From: Gammaproteobacteria bacterium
GTDB lineage: Bacteria; Pseudomonadota; Gammaproteobacteria; UBA6429; Thiohalophilaceae
Direction: 5' to 3'
Length of the DNA stretch: 64,000 bases
NCBI GenBank assembly: GCA_030617815.1
Contig: JAUWUS010000001.1
Span: 16,283-80,282 of the forward strand
Shown: one piece after another, positions 63,909 to 64,000 of the stretch
How positions within the stretch are numbered: the first letter of the stretch is position 1
Layout: each line of letters begins with the position of its first letter
Translations under genes and position numbers: made by a program
Notes under the pieces: generated by a model
What the model saw: the letters and a program-made list of their open reading frames with translations, nothing else
Database searches by the model: none
Told to the model about the DNA's origin: nothing

Positions 63909-64000
63909 ATGATTAAGCGATTATTTGACGTTATTATTTCATCAATTATGGTGATAGTATTTTTACCTGTGATGGTATTAGTTGCTTTCATTATTACTGT
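63909..64000 (+). CDS. priming sugar-phosphate transferase, N-terminal part
   Basis: The first 30 codons read MIKRLFDVIISSIMVIVFLP, continuing hydrophobic to the window edge. This is the start of a short bacterial sugar transferase (WcaJ/PglC/WbpL-like family of undecaprenyl-phosphate sugar-1-phosphate transferases), which attaches the first sugar of the repeat unit. The catalytic part is outside the window, so the substrate cannot be read. The 90-base gap before it has no other gene. Confidence 0.75.
   Translation, partial: MIKRLFDVIISSIMVIVFLPVMVLVAFIIT

Overview
The window is AT-rich bacterial chromosome from a gammaproteobacterium. The evidence is the order accD-folC-dedD-cvpA-purF-metZ, the lapA-lapB-pyrF block, an RluA close to the enterobacterial form, and sigma-54/NtrC-type promoters. 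I cannot name the genus. Both ends are cut inside genes (accD at the left, a sugar-phosphate transferase at the right).

Layout. 1-5.9 kb: housekeeping block (accD, folC, a SPOR-domain protein, cvpA, purF, metZ). A SAM-II-type riboswitch with a matching antiterminator/terminator pair precedes metZ. 6-10.7 kb (minus strand): rluA, a small secreted protein, a PP2C-phosphatase/Ser-Thr-kinase fusion, and a NarK-type nitrate transporter. 11-13.9 kb: an island that looks like an integron cassette array without an integrase (two attC-like sites, one truncated site, unknown cassette genes, an IS3-type remnant and a triheme cytochrome c). 13.9-19.7 kb: small stress and metabolic genes (S4 protein, YehS, MsrA, GFA-family protein, PQQ sugar dehydrogenase) and a sensor with degenerate GGDEF and intact EAL domains.

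20-30.2 kb: nitrate assimilation. nirB, nirD, a NasA/NarB-type molybdenum nitrate reductase, a fused four-cluster ferredoxin plus DmsC-like membrane anchor, and a DsrC/TusE-family protein lacking both C-terminal cysteines form one plus-strand operon. A second PP2C-kinase fusion and a formate/nitrite-family channel follow on the minus strand. nirB, narK and the channel gene each have a sigma-54 promoter with a TGCACCAA NtrC-like half-site about 146-150 bases upstream of the predicted start. The three units therefore look like one nitrogen-limitation regulon. A TetR gene beside the channel is decayed.

30.9-39.1 kb: galU, a ComEA-like protein, pyrF, lapB, lapA, tRNA-Asn with a degraded neighbouring copy, a type IV pilin-like gene, an aspartate aminotransferase and uvrB.

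39.2-64 kb: an exopolysaccharide/O-antigen locus, all on the plus strand. It opens with a MarR-type EPS regulator (with a perfect 25-bp palindrome over its promoter) and an RfaH/NusG paralogue, followed by an exact ops element. Then come GDP-fucose genes (fcl, gmd), WbpB- and WbpD-like sugar-modifying enzymes, glycosyltransferases, an asparagine synthase, methyltransferases, a sulfotransferase, a polysaccharide deacetylase, a DegT aminotransferase, a PglK-like ABC flippase, wecB, WbuB-like glycosyltransferase and the priming sugar transferase. Two scars show recent rearrangement: a chimeric 52-codon remnant joining an epimerase start to a nucleotide-sugar dehydrogenase start (42321-42479), and a duplicated 5' fragment of a glycosyltransferase ahead of wecB (61454-61513).
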